A stretch of 64,000 bases of DNA from Talaromyces rugulosus. Its lineage: Eukaryota > Ascomycota > Eurotiomycetes > Eurotiales > Trichocomaceae. The translations under genes were made by a program, and so were the position numbers. The stretch spans positions 744,001 through 808,000 of the forward strand of contig NC_049563.1 of assembly GCF_013368755.1 (NCBI RefSeq), written 5' to 3'. This document shows, piece after piece, positions 23,171 through 32,355 of this stretch. Every line of letters begins with the position of its first letter. Position 1 is the stretch's first letter. A model generated the notes under the pieces. The model was not told where the DNA came from. It did not search any database and saw only the letters and a list, made by a program, of their open reading frames with translations.

Positions 23171-24199
23171 TTAAATTTCTATAACAAGCGGATCATCCCC
23201 CCTCGTTGTCCTCCATTTATTCGTAGCTCCTAATATATCAGACTCGCACCCTTTTATAGACCACCCCCACCTCTTCAAAAATCCCTCAGACATTTCCCAT
23301 CCACTGAAATGCCACGGCGTCGACCAACAAATCACACCGCGCCGCTCAACTTCTGAATCTGGGAATCCCTCAAACAAGCCCCCAATGGTGTCTGACCACA
23401 ACTGGTCTTCGTCGAATGTGCCGATAGCTCGGATAATGTTGTCGCGCATGACTGGGTGCACTATCCCCTCAACCCACTCTTCGTGCGGCACAGTTTGTTG
23501 GAGATGAGTCGGGTGCAGTGATGCTGGTAGAGAAGTTGGACATGATGATAGATCGGGGAGTACGTGATATGCTGCTGTTGAGCATTCATTTCCCTGGGAG
23601 CTTGGTGGAATGATTGCAGATAGAAGGTGGCGGATGGTGAGGAGGCCACGTATGACGTTGAACTGGAGGAGAGTGATTGTATGGTCTGGCGATATGGGGA
23701 AGAAAACTTCTCCCAGATTATTTATTTTCGAACCTACATGTTGTTGATTATGCTCCAAAGGGATCAACGGGCTGCCAGATTTGTAAAACTCGCCCACGGC
23801 CGATGCCGGAATGAGAACCACTGTTTGATGTTTCTCGACCCAGCACGGTATTTGCTCTTCGGACATTTCTGGCTTGCCTTTCTTACGGCTAACAGAGGAT
23901 GACGTAGACTGTGCCTTGGACTCTAATGCTTTTCGCTTCCCTGAACATTGGTATCAGGTTAGATGAATGGACACGTAGGATTGGATTATAAAGCTCACGG
24001 TAGGCCCGCACGTTAAGCCTATTCTGTCTTTTCCGTCGAGCTGCTGCATCGGCGAGGCCGGTCCAGTCGTCTTCTCGGTCTACAGCCTGGAATCGTTTGT
24101 CAGCGATGGGTCCAGCATCGGAGATAAGGGTTCACCATGCCTCTGCTAGCTGCGGCATTAGCTGGAGCTTGACCGGAGGAGTGTTACAATGCGGAGTCA
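23171..24199 (-). CDS. bZIP transcription factor of the DUF3425 type; first exon uncertain
   Basis: The basic region reads EDDWTGLADAAARRKRQNRLNVRAYRKRK, split by a 57-nt intron between YR and KRK (donor GTGAGC at about 23999). This is the fungal bZIP start seen before DUF3425 domains. The C-terminal 230 residues (from 23866) carry the DUF3425 part: NVIRGLLTIRHLL, HPVMRDNIIRAIG, RRGVICWSTPW and the WEMSEGFLKRWGWSIKG end. Such proteins act as nuclear regulators, often near secondary-metabolite or stress genes. The first exon is unclear. An ATG at 24199 gives a plausible leader, but the nearest splice pair leaves a TAG before the basic region, so either a different start or a lesion is present. 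Confidence 0.72.
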
Positions 24200-24520
24200 T
24201 TCTTTACTAAGCAGCGCTATACAATATAATGAGCAAATTGTACGGAGATGCAATATGCTGTGAGAAGATTGAGGAAGATGGGGATTTAAAACTTATGCGG
24301 GCTGCTTACAGACCCACCTGTGGGTCTACAGGATTATTTAATTGGTTATTACCTCGTCAACCCAAGCTTTATATAGCCTAGTGTCATGCAGGCTGCTTAC
24401 AGTAAAACCTAACCCAATTGGGAACTATATAGCACTACTTTGAGATGATGGTCTATAAATTCATTTGGTTTCTCGCTTGCCATTCATTATCAAATACTTG
24501 TATGGCAAACCAAAGCTGCT
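24200..24520. promoter_or_regulatory. Divergent bZIP/SDR promoter with palindromes and direct repeats
   Basis: The 320-bp space between the divergent bZIP and SDR genes contains an 18-bp inverted repeat AGACCCAC-CT-GTGGGTCT (24310-24327), a direct repeat GGCTGCTTACAG at about 24300-24311 and 24391-24402, a TATATA stretch near 24370, and the palindrome CCCAATTGGGAA (24413-24424), about 100 bases before the SDR start. Confidence 0.6.
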
Positions 24521-25522
24521 ATGACTTTCCATCCCGATTCCATTCCTGACCTCACAGGCCGCGTGTACATTGTGACCGGCGGTACCTCTGGAATGTATGC
24601 TCTTCGCAGTCCAGACATGTGTGCTTTTAGCTAACAGACATTATCCAGTGGATATTACACAGTCGCACACCTGGCAAAGCATGGAGCTCATGTCTATCTC
24701 TGTGCAAGAACCCAAAACAAAGGCATCACTGCCATTGACGGGATCAAGTCCATGCATCCGAAAGCTCAAATCAGCTTATTGGAAATGAACCATCTATCCC
24801 TCGCTTCAGTGTTATCGGCAGCAAAACATTTCCTCTCGCAGGAGAGCTCGCTACACGGCCTCATCAATAACGCCGGTATAATGGCCACGCCATTCGAAAT
24901 GACACCCGACGGCTACGAAGCCCAATGGCAGACAAACTACCTGGCGCACTGGCTTTTCACATCTCATCTTTTACCATTAATGCTGCAGACATCGAAATCA
25001 TCGCCGGCGGGCACTGTTCGTATTGTAAACTTGTCGTCATCGGGCCACTACTTTGCTCCGAATGGAGGGATTAATTATGAGGATACTAGCTTGCCTGCTG
25101 CAAGTGGAATGGCGCGGTACGGTCAATCGAAGCTTGCAAATGTTTTGCACACGAAAACATTACACAAACTCTACGGCCCTTCTTCGCCGAGTGCCAGAGC
25201 TGGGGACGGGGAGATTTGGGCGTCTGCCGTACACCCGGGACTCGTCGAGAGCAATCTGGGTACCCGGGCTGAAACTCCAAAGATTATGTCGACTATTATC
25301 TCGATTTTTGGAGCAATGGGTGCTCGGGTCAATGCGGACAAGGGCTCGTGGACAAGTGTGTTTTGTGCTGCTAGTCCGCAGATGAAGAAAGAGCAGAGCG
25401 GCGAGTATTTTCAGAGGATTGCAGAGTCTGGATGGCAGAGTAAGATGGCCAAGGATGTAAAACTTGCGGATGAGCTGGAGACATGGACAAGAAAGGTAAT
25501 GGAAAAGGGTGACTGGTGTTGA
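24521..25522 (+). CDS. Short-chain dehydrogenase/reductase (retinol-dehydrogenase/WWOX-like)
   Basis: Two exons (24521-24594 and 24649-25522) encode 315 residues. The cofactor motif TGGTSGIGYYT is formed across the intron (donor GTATGC, acceptor ATCCAG). NNAGIMATPF, a Ser near LSSSGHYF and the catalytic Tyr-x-x-x-Lys in YGQSK complete the classical SDR signature. CART after the second strand suggests NADP(H) preference. The substrate is unknown. It is transcribed away from the bZIP gene across a shared promoter and shares a palindrome with the arylsulfotransferase-like gene, so a small co-regulated gene set is possible. Confidence 0.87.
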
Positions 25523-25969
25523 TGTTCTAGCTGGACATAATTCTTAGAGAATACGTGTATCTTAATGTTAGAATTATAAATACAAACCCGAGTGGCTTTA
25601 AACAAGAAATTTACATTTATTAGTATTCTACATGTACTTGTTGCTGTAGCATAAATCGCGTGTTCAAGGTTCTATTTATAGCACCATCGGAAGATCTCCA
25701 CAGGAGGCTTTAGCAATAACGCGCGCTTAAAAACAAAAAAAAAAAAAACATATTAGCATCGACATAATGAATATAGAATCAATCACATGATCACGCGTCG
25801 CGAACGATAGGGTTGACAAGGCTGAGACGAGGCTGAATCTGGAATTTGAGTCATGACTCATACTTCCACTACTACCACACGTCAACATACTAGCAGTATT
25901 TATACTCCAGTTGACCCTGCTATATATTAAAAAAAAATAAAAATCACATCAATAGTCATTTGAAGCAAA
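25523..25969. promoter_or_regulatory. Promoter region of the MetRS copy with a double Gcn4/CpcA palindrome (25847-25860)
   Basis: The perfect palindrome TGAGTCATGACTCA lies 110-123 bases before the MetRS start. It holds two overlapping cross-pathway-control elements (TGAGTCA and TGACTCA), the sites bound by Gcn4/CpcA, which in fungi raise amino-acid biosynthesis and aminoacyl-tRNA synthetase genes during starvation. The rest of the region is AT-rich with A-runs. Confidence 0.6.
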
Positions 25970-27601
25970 ATGACTCTTAATACCCCCCCGGTTGTCCTCC
26001 CCGAACAAGGGAAGAAAAATATACTCATCACCAGCGCGCTGCCCTATGTCAACAACGTGCCCCATCTTGGAAACATTATCGGCTCAGTTCTTTCAGCCGA
26101 TGTTTTTGCCAGATATTGCAGAGCGCGCGGACTGAATACACTTTATATCTGTGGTAAGAAAATTTTTTCTATATCCTTCCCCCTCTTCTGCTATCTACTA
26201 ATTCTAAACATCGCAGGAACGGACGAGTATGGCACAACCACTGAAGCCAAAGCCCTCACAGAAAACTGCACACCGCGCAAACTATGCGACAAATACCATG
26301 CAATCCACGCCAATATCTACAAATGGTTCAACCTCAGCTTCGACATCTTTGGGCGCACGACCACCGAGCTTCAAACACAGATCACACAGGAAATCTTTTT
26401 GCAGTTACACAACAACAACTTTCTGAAAGAAGAAGTCACCACGCAGCTTTACTGTGAACAACACCATTCGTTTCTGGCAGATCGCTTTGTCGAGGGCGAA
26501 TGTCCCGTGTGTGGTTACCCCGAAGCCCGGGGTGATCAATGCGATCTTTGCGGTGGGCTTTTGGATGATCCTCTTCAGCTCAAGAATCCGCGGTGCAAAG
26601 TCGATAATTCTACGCCGGTGACGAGAGATACAAAACATATTTTCTTGGAGTTGGATAAATTGCAGCCTGAGATCGAAGCCTTTTTCAAACAGTCTTCTGC
26701 AAAGGGAGCGTGGACTAATAATGGTAAAGTCATTACTGCAGCCTGGCTAAAAGAAGGATTGAAACCGCGCAGTATCACAAGGGACATGAAATGGGGGACT
26801 CCAGTGCCACTGCCGGGTTACGAAGACAAGGTTATCTATGCGTGGTTTGATGCTTGTATTGGCTATGTATCTATCACTGCCGCGTATACAGATCAATGGA
26901 GGAAATGGTGGCAGAATCCAGCAGATGTTCAACTGCATCAGTTCATGGGCAAAGATAATGTGGTCTACCACGCCGTGATTTTCCCAGGGACTCAAATCGG
27001 GACTAGAGATACATGGACAAAGCTCCATCATCTCTCAACAACAGAATACCTCACCTACGAAGGCGGGAAACTCTCCAAATCTCGTGGGATTGGCGTGTTT
27101 GGAGATTCTGCTCAAAAGACTGGCGTGTCTTCTGACGTCTGGCGGTACTATCTGCTCTCGCACCGGCCAGAGACTGGGGATAGCGAGTTTGACTGGGACT
27201 CGTTCATCAGCGCCAACAACAATTACCTGCCCAAGAATCTCGGAAATCTTGTGAACCGGGTTGTGAAATTCGTCAACTCGCGGTTTGACAGCGTTGTGCC
27301 CGATTGGACAGAGTACCACGAGCCGTCATTCGACGAGTGGAAAGCAGATATCAACAAGCTTCTGACGCAATACATTCACGAGCTCGATGCCGTCAAAATC
27401 CGTGCTGCGCTTTCTACAGTTCTCCACATATCTCAACAGGGTAACCTCTTCCTCCAGTCTCATAAACTCGACAACAGCCTTGCCGAGGACCAGCCTGGTA
27501 AATGTGCCGCTGTTGTCGGAATAGCGGTCAATCTAGTTCATCTCCTTGCTTGTATCATCGCGCCGTATATGCCAGATACAGCCATGTCTATCAACAGGTA
27601 G
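25970..27601 (+). CDS. Methionyl-tRNA synthetase copy, C-terminally truncated by an in-frame TAG
   Basis: Two exons (25970-26153 and 26217-27601) give 522 residues of a cytosolic-type MetRS. The class I HIGH region appears as VPHLGNIIG. A zinc-knuckle CPVCGYPEARGDQCDLCGG is present, VIYAWFDACIGY marks the core, and the KMSKS loop reads KLSKSRGIG. The anticodon-binding domain begins SANNNYLPKNLGNLVNR. After SINR a TAG (27599-27601) stops translation, yet the same frame continues for 42 more codons to a second TAG (27728-27730) with recognisable family sequence (GKAEYLFSRIKPEKAEEW). No clean intron removes the stop: the obvious 47-nt GT-AG pair shifts the frame. It may be a truncated functional enzyme or an early pseudogene. 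Because the fungal genome needs a complete housekeeping MetRS, a second copy elsewhere is expected. Confidence 0.82.
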   Translation: MTLNTPPVVLPEQGKKNILITSALPYVNNVPHLGNIIGSVLSADVFARYCRARGLNTLYICGKKIFSISFPLFCYLLILNIAGTDEYGTTTEAKALTENCTPRKLCDKYHAIHANIYKWFNLSFDIFGRTTTELQTQITQEIFLQLHNNNFLKEEVTTQLYCEQHHSFLADRFVEGECPVCGYPEARGDQCDLCGGLLDDPLQLKNPRCKVDNSTPVTRDTKHIFLELDKLQPEIEAFFKQSSAKGAWTNNGKVITAAWLKEGLKPRSITRDMKWGTPVPLPGYEDKVIYAWFDACIGYVSITAAYTDQWRKWWQNPADVQLHQFMGKDNVVYHAVIFPGTQIGTRDTWTKLHHLSTTEYLTYEGGKLSKSRGIGVFGDSAQKTGVSSDVWRYYLLSHRPETGDSEFDWDSFISANNNYLPKNLGNLVNRVVKFVNSRFDSVVPDWTEYHEPSFDEWKADINKLLTQYIHELDAVKIRAALSTVLHISQQGNLFLQSHKLDNSLAEDQPGKCAAVVGIAVNLVHLLACIIAPYMPDTAMSINR

Positions 27602-27869
27602 CTCTGCATGGATTTGCTTGCCGTTTCTGACTATTGGAATGCAGATTCCATCCAGCCAGGGCATGCAACTGGCAAGGCAGAGTACTTGTTCAGTCGCATC
27701 AAGCCGGAGAAAGCAGAAGAATGGCGGTAGGTTTTTGGCGGAGACAACACAAGTAGATAATACTGTGGACCGTATTGTATTGATGTAGCTAACACCACTC
27801 TGGTAAAGAACGGTTGATACGTTTATGACAGATTCATTGAGCCCACCTCATTCACTCTAATTAATACAA
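27602..27869. pseudogene. Untranslated C-terminal remnant of the MetRS copy and spacer
   Basis: Positions 27602-27730 keep the MetRS frame with conserved residues but lie behind a TAG. After the second TAG, a few more family-like residues (VFGGD) follow before a third stop. The rest to 27869 holds no gene. Confidence 0.6.
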
Positions 27870-28175
27870 ATGTCGGACGTTGATCTAACACAGTTGGGAT
27901 TACTAGAATGTCTGCCCTCAACTCCAGCTCCTACCGTCGCTGCTGCTGTTAATGCGTACCCCAAGCTCCCGTTGCGCCTCGTCCTGGCCACCCTCCCATA
28001 CACACTGGCAGAATGAAAGGAAATACAGTTTTACCTCCTGGCCGACAATGAAGAGCCGACGGTCAGTGTGGAGTGGGCATATAGTGAGGAAGGCGGAGAA
28101 GAAACAGATGAAGACGAGGAGACGGAGGCTGTTGAAGAAGAAAAAAATAGACGAAGAGTAGTATGCAGAAAGTAA
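27870..28175 (+). pseudogene. Small unknown gene interrupted by an in-frame TGA
   Basis: A single frame of about 101 codons starts at ATG 27870 and ends at TAA 28173. It is broken only by TGA at 28014-28016 (codon 49). Composition looks coding on both sides: the first half contains LPLRLVLATLPYTLAE, the second IQFYLLADNEEPTVSVEWAY followed by an acidic Glu-rich stretch. I do not recognise a family. An intron could in principle remove the stop, but I see no convincing pair. A CGA-to-TGA change would explain it. Confidence 0.4.
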
Positions 28176-28440
28176 TCCGGAAAAGGAACCGGGGGAAAAT
28201 TTGATAGTGTCTATCCAAGGCATTCTGATACAACGACGAACGGGTGGGCATTAATCGCCTACTTCTTCCTTTTGCTGGATAGACGATATGGATAAAAAAA
28301 AGCAAATATCATTCTCTCTTGCTACCACGGATACAAATACATATCATTACTGAACCTAACGCTGCTAATAGCTAAACCATGTAATAACGCGGATCTGAAG
28401 CAAACTTTTCTCGCGCACAAGTAAACGTAGACACACACAG
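28176..28440. other. 3' spacer
   Basis: An AT-rich space before the convergent minus-strand gene. No gene is seen. Confidence 0.4.
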
Positions 28441-30153
28441 TTAGGAACGGAGACCGAGCTGCTGAAACAGGCCCTTTACGCGGTAACCGAGATCCTTCGT
28501 TACCTTGGAGAATCGTTTGGCGTTGCCCACAAGCTCAGGATCATTCAAAACTTCCCCGTTCTCTGAGACAATAACCTTCGATCCCTCAGCCTTTACTTTC
28601 ACCGCGTAGTCGATTTTTTCTTTAATCTCATCGGTATCCATTCCGGATTCTGCCAACAATATGGCGAGATAGTGCATAGGTTTGAGATACTCCAAACCGG
28701 CATCGTAACGAGGTTTGTTTAACAGTTGCTTTTCATATATCAAGTCTGTGGCAAAAGAACGTAGTTTCTGCTTTTCTGGAGTCAATTTGTAACCCTCAAG
28801 GATGAAGTCACATATATTAGTCTTCTTCACTCCCATTATAGCAGCAAAATAGTTGGCTTGGTCCATCACGTTGAGTCTGTACTCCAAGCTCCGGTACATG
28901 CAGTCGATTTGTTCGTCAGACAACTTCTTTTTAAAATGCAATAATTGCAGAATGGGACCGTGCACCGACATATTGGGTGCCGCCTCAGTAATACCGGGAT
29001 TGGATTTCATGTAGGTGTAGGCCCAGAATTTTACTTTGCTTCTCTTCCTGAGTGTACCCAAACGACCGACAGGACCTTCAGGGGCATCAAGATCGAATCG
29101 ACTCTGATATTCACCGTCGGGAATTGACGGGAGAGACTCGAAGCGTTCTCTGAAACGAGACAGGGGTATTCCAACACGCTGCTCATACTGCTTCTCCCAT
29201 GTATCATCTTGCGCGGAGAAATGTATGCCTTGGTCCTCCGGATACGGGTTTAGCTTGTTGTATGCCACATATACTGAATTCGCTAGTTCGATGTACGTTG
29301 GGTCCTCAAGAATTTGATGACGATCGGGTGATTCGCTAAGATCAATTAAGGATTGCAGGATGGAACCTGCGAATACGCTTCCACCTGCTCGGCCAACACT
29401 CGCGCTCACAGGCCAGGAAATAGACTCCCTTGTTGGAGCGGCCGCAGCAATACCAGTTGTATTGATATGCCGATAGCGGTTAACGTCAGGTTGCACCAGC
29501 CAACCGCCAGAGTAACAAGCAGTAGAAAACAAAGTGACCTTGTTATTCGGTTTCAGAGCACGGTTTATGTCTTCGATGTGAAGGACCGGTATCTCACGGC
29601 GGCCATTATGCCCGATGTGAACTCCGTATGTTCCCCATTGGCCATGTCCAAAAATCAGAATGACTAGATGCTCATCGGCATCTGCCGCGAGGCATGCTTG
29701 CTCTCTGACTGTGCTGACAAAGCGCTCGAGTAGCTGATCTCTTTGCACTACCCGGATAGTCCCAGACACTTGTATTTGTTGCAGCATATCCTCATTCAAA
29801 ACTACTCTGCGACCTCCTTTGGGATCCCCATACACATATTCCCTGTATTTGCCGATGAGGTCGCGTGGCTCTTCCGAAGTAATCCAGATTTGTTGGGGCG
29901 TTACACCCACACCTGGAGAAAGGAGATGGTGGAATAGATAAAAATCGGAAAAGAAGAAACCATCCTTAGCCGGTGAAGCCCGATTCTTGTAATCCGTAAT
30001 ACCGCATACCGCGACAATGCGACTCCTTGGCGGTACATCGGGGGGACACGCGGTCATGAATTCTCGATCTTTCAGGTCTTCTTTGGTGCCAGTAACACGG
30101 CCCACGGTATTGAGACCCTCTATGTCGTAGGGTTTGATCTTGGCTGTGCTCAT
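28441..30153 (-). CDS. Putative clan-CD (caspase/legumain-like) cysteine protease with unknown C-terminal domain
   Basis: One intronless frame of 570 residues from ATG 30153; the frame is open to another ATG at 30498 (685 residues), but the extra 115 residues look like leader sequence. The pattern fits a caspase-hemoglobinase fold: a first strand SRIVAVCGITDYKN near residue 44, a strand ending in the putative catalytic His (LVILIFGHGQWG, His 170), and a strand ending in the putative catalytic Cys (VTLFSTACYSGGW, Cys 213). These parallel the HG and AC-x-SG signatures of caspases, metacaspases and legumains. After about residue 350 the protein has an unrecognised helical domain (SNPGITEAAPNMS, YLKPMHYLAILLAESG). 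Local context is other unknown genes. Proteolytic activity is inferred from motif geometry only. Confidence 0.68.
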   Translation of the reverse strand: MSTAKIKPYDIEGLNTVGRVTGTKEDLKDREFMTACPPDVPPRSRIVAVCGITDYKNRASPAKDGFFFSDFYLFHHLLSPGVGVTPQQIWITSEEPRDLIGKYREYVYGDPKGGRRVVLNEDMLQQIQVSGTIRVVQRDQLLERFVSTVREQACLAADADEHLVILIFGHGQWGTYGVHIGHNGRREIPVLHIEDINRALKPNNKVTLFSTACYSGGWLVQPDVNRYRHINTTGIAAAAPTRESISWPVSASVGRAGGSVFAGSILQSLIDLSESPDRHQILEDPTYIELANSVYVAYNKLNPYPEDQGIHFSAQDDTWEKQYEQRVGIPLSRFRERFESLPSIPDGEYQSRFDLDAPEGPVGRLGTLRKRSKVKFWAYTYMKSNPGITEAAPNMSVHGPILQLLHFKKKLSDEQIDCMYRSLEYRLNVMDQANYFAAIMGVKKTNICDFILEGYKLTPEKQKLRSFATDLIYEKQLLNKPRYDAGLEYLKPMHYLAILLAESGMDTDEIKEKIDYAVKVKAEGSKVIVSENGEVLNDPELVGNAKRFSKVTKDLGYRVKGLFQQLGLRS

Positions 30154-31202
30154 CTTGGCCGTAGTGACAGAGAACTGAACAGACAGGCGTCTGGGCTTCC
30201 CTTGGACTCTGAAAGCACGGTTGACGAAGACGGATTCGATTGGGTTTGGGAACCCGATCAGACGAGTACTTCTTGAATTGACAGAAACGGGCTCAGATGC
30301 GTCTTGACAAGTATGGCAGAGATGCCGGGGAAACTGGGATTTTACGAGCAAGCGATCCAGAGCCACAGGATGGAGAGGTTGCTTCTGTGCAGTCAGAGTA
30401 GCATGCTGCCTAGGCGAAGACAAATGATTGATGGCAGGCGCTGCGAGAGCCAGCCGTACTAAGCCTAATTGGGAAATCAGCGTGTGGGAATGACGCACAT
30501 AGCCACCGTATTGTAGCCGTGCAGCCTACTACGGATATCAGTCTGGATTTGCAGCTAGAGACGTAATACCTCGAATAGCTACAGGCTTCTGAGGATTGTC
30601 GACAGCCTGGCCGTATGTATCTGTCCGTGCAGTGCAGTCGGCAGTACATGAGCGCCGGTTATGGGCGTCTGATCCGCCAATCAAATGCCGTATCAAAAAA
30701 ATGGAGTCGATCGACTATAGGGTTGCGGGGCTCTTAGCGCAATCCGCTTGGCCAAGTCCATGAGACTATTCCAAATGTAAAGTAGCGTGCCTACCGGCTC
30801 ATCGCTGGTCGCAGTCTCGCAGAGTTTTGGGGTCACGTGGTTCCCGTGTCAGATGGAGTTTCCAAACTAGTCTCAATGAGGCTAGAGCTGTCATGTGACT
30901 AGCACCTATACAGAATATCGAGCAGCAAGACCTGCCTCAATAGAATAACCTTCCTTTTCCATCTCAGTTGAATTGACCTACCCTCACTGAGACGAGACCC
31001 TCACTTGACCAGTTCCGTGTGTTGGCTCTGTTTTGTTGTTCTCGTAATGGTCGCGCAGTGACTTTCTAGCGGCGACACTCTCTATACGCTCTCGTACGCG
31101 AGCAAGACGATATCGCTGCAGCAGTTGCTTTGACCATAATATGCCCATATTCGCCCACCAAAGTCAATAAATCCGCAACATATAAAAGCACTGGCATACA
31201 GA
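30154..31202. other. Upstream region of the clan-CD protease gene and the coiled-coil gene
   Basis: The first part (to 30498) is open in the protease frame and may be 5' leader or an N-terminal extension. The rest is divergent promoter space. A CACGTG E-box lies near 30835. An imperfect match to the CCCAATTGGGAA element (CCTAATTGGGAAAT, 30463-30476) is also present. No gene is supported between 30500 and 31200. Confidence 0.4.
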
Positions 31203-31801
31203 ATGGAGGGCATATTCGATGGAGGAATCCCCGAAAAGCTGCGCTCGTGTATCGACGACATTCGCTTCATCCATCGCCATATGCAGAAAAACAAAGGGAA
31301 ATACAATGAGTTTAAAATGGCAGGCGAGCTTCACGAGGCACAGCTCAAGCTACATCAGGTCCAAGAGGAGGTATATGCCTGGGAGGCTTTCATGAAGGCA
31401 CCCGACAGCAAGACTTTGGAAGAACCATCAGTCGATACGGAGCTGCAGTTTAGGATCCAGCAAAAATACAAGGAGATGAAGCCTCCGCTGAGCACTCTAA
31501 AAGAACCGGAGGCGACGCCTGAAGAGAAAGATACCTGTGCTGCCAAGGTCAAAGACCTATGCGACGAAATGTGCTCCATCGTTTTTCAATCCCCGCCAGA
31601 GCCCAAAGTCTTTGAGCCAGACCCCAGTATGTTTGCGTATCGCACTTCGTGGAAATGTTTTATGGGGTGACAGTTGACTGATATCTTACTGTAGATTTCA
31701 AGCCCACCGGACTCCGCCAGAATGCCGCCGCTCCCACTGACGATGACTACAAGCGCCATGAAGAGATAGCTAGTACTGAAATCGCCGAACTCGATATCTG
31801 A
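31203..31801 (+). CDS. Small coiled-coil protein, unknown function
   Basis: Two exons (31203-31626 and 31695-31801) give 176 residues, with a GTATGT donor and TGTAG acceptor. The first 70 residues are predicted helical, with charged heptad-like spacing (AGELHEAQLKLHQVQEEVYAW). The middle is Pro/Glu-rich (TLKEPEATPEEKD), then comes a helix with LCDEMCSIVFQ and a short acidic tail. There is no signal peptide or membrane segment. I do not recognise a family. It lies head-to-head with the clan-CD protease and convergent with the 475-residue unknown protein. Confidence 0.6.
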
Positions 31802-32355
31802 CAGCAGGCATGTCGTTTTACTCCTCTTCAGTGAGTAATATCTTCGCCGAGGTTAAAAAAGCAATCTTTAAGACGGTTCTACTAGGTCATCGGTACAGCT
31901 TTTGGCCTCCTCCATTCATTCTCCTAGCGGACTGCAAGTCGAAATTAGCCATAACGTACACCCCATCGGCAGGTCACACATTTTCAACCATTGGCGCTCA
32001 TCAATTTTCTTGTATGAGTGTATGACGGCGGTTTACACTGCCTGATGTGTTTCCATGTCGGCAACGATGACTCCGTATCTATGTCTCCTCTTGTTTCCTT
32101 TTTGTTTCTTGCATGCCATGGCACATATACTGTGCAATACTCTATCGCATGGTAAAGTAATGCTCGCACAGTCACATATTCCGTTGTCAACAAAAAGGTT
32201 CCATTAGGTTATGTCAATTAGTCTAAATACCCTTAATCTTCGTTTGAAATAGCAATCCATCGCCTTGGCCATTCCTCAAAATCGCAAGCAAAGCCAATAA
32301 CACAGATACAAAAAAAAATAACTCGAAATTGCACCACTGCGCTGGTCTACCCAAC
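31802..32355. other. Convergent 3' spacer
   Basis: The space between the coiled-coil gene and the next minus-strand gene shows only short chance frames. Confidence 0.45.

Noticed and set aside
27598..27644. A 47-nt GT-AG intron that would remove the MetRS TAG
   Set aside because: Removing 47 bases shifts the frame and loses the conserved C-terminal residues, which stay in frame only if the TAG is read through.
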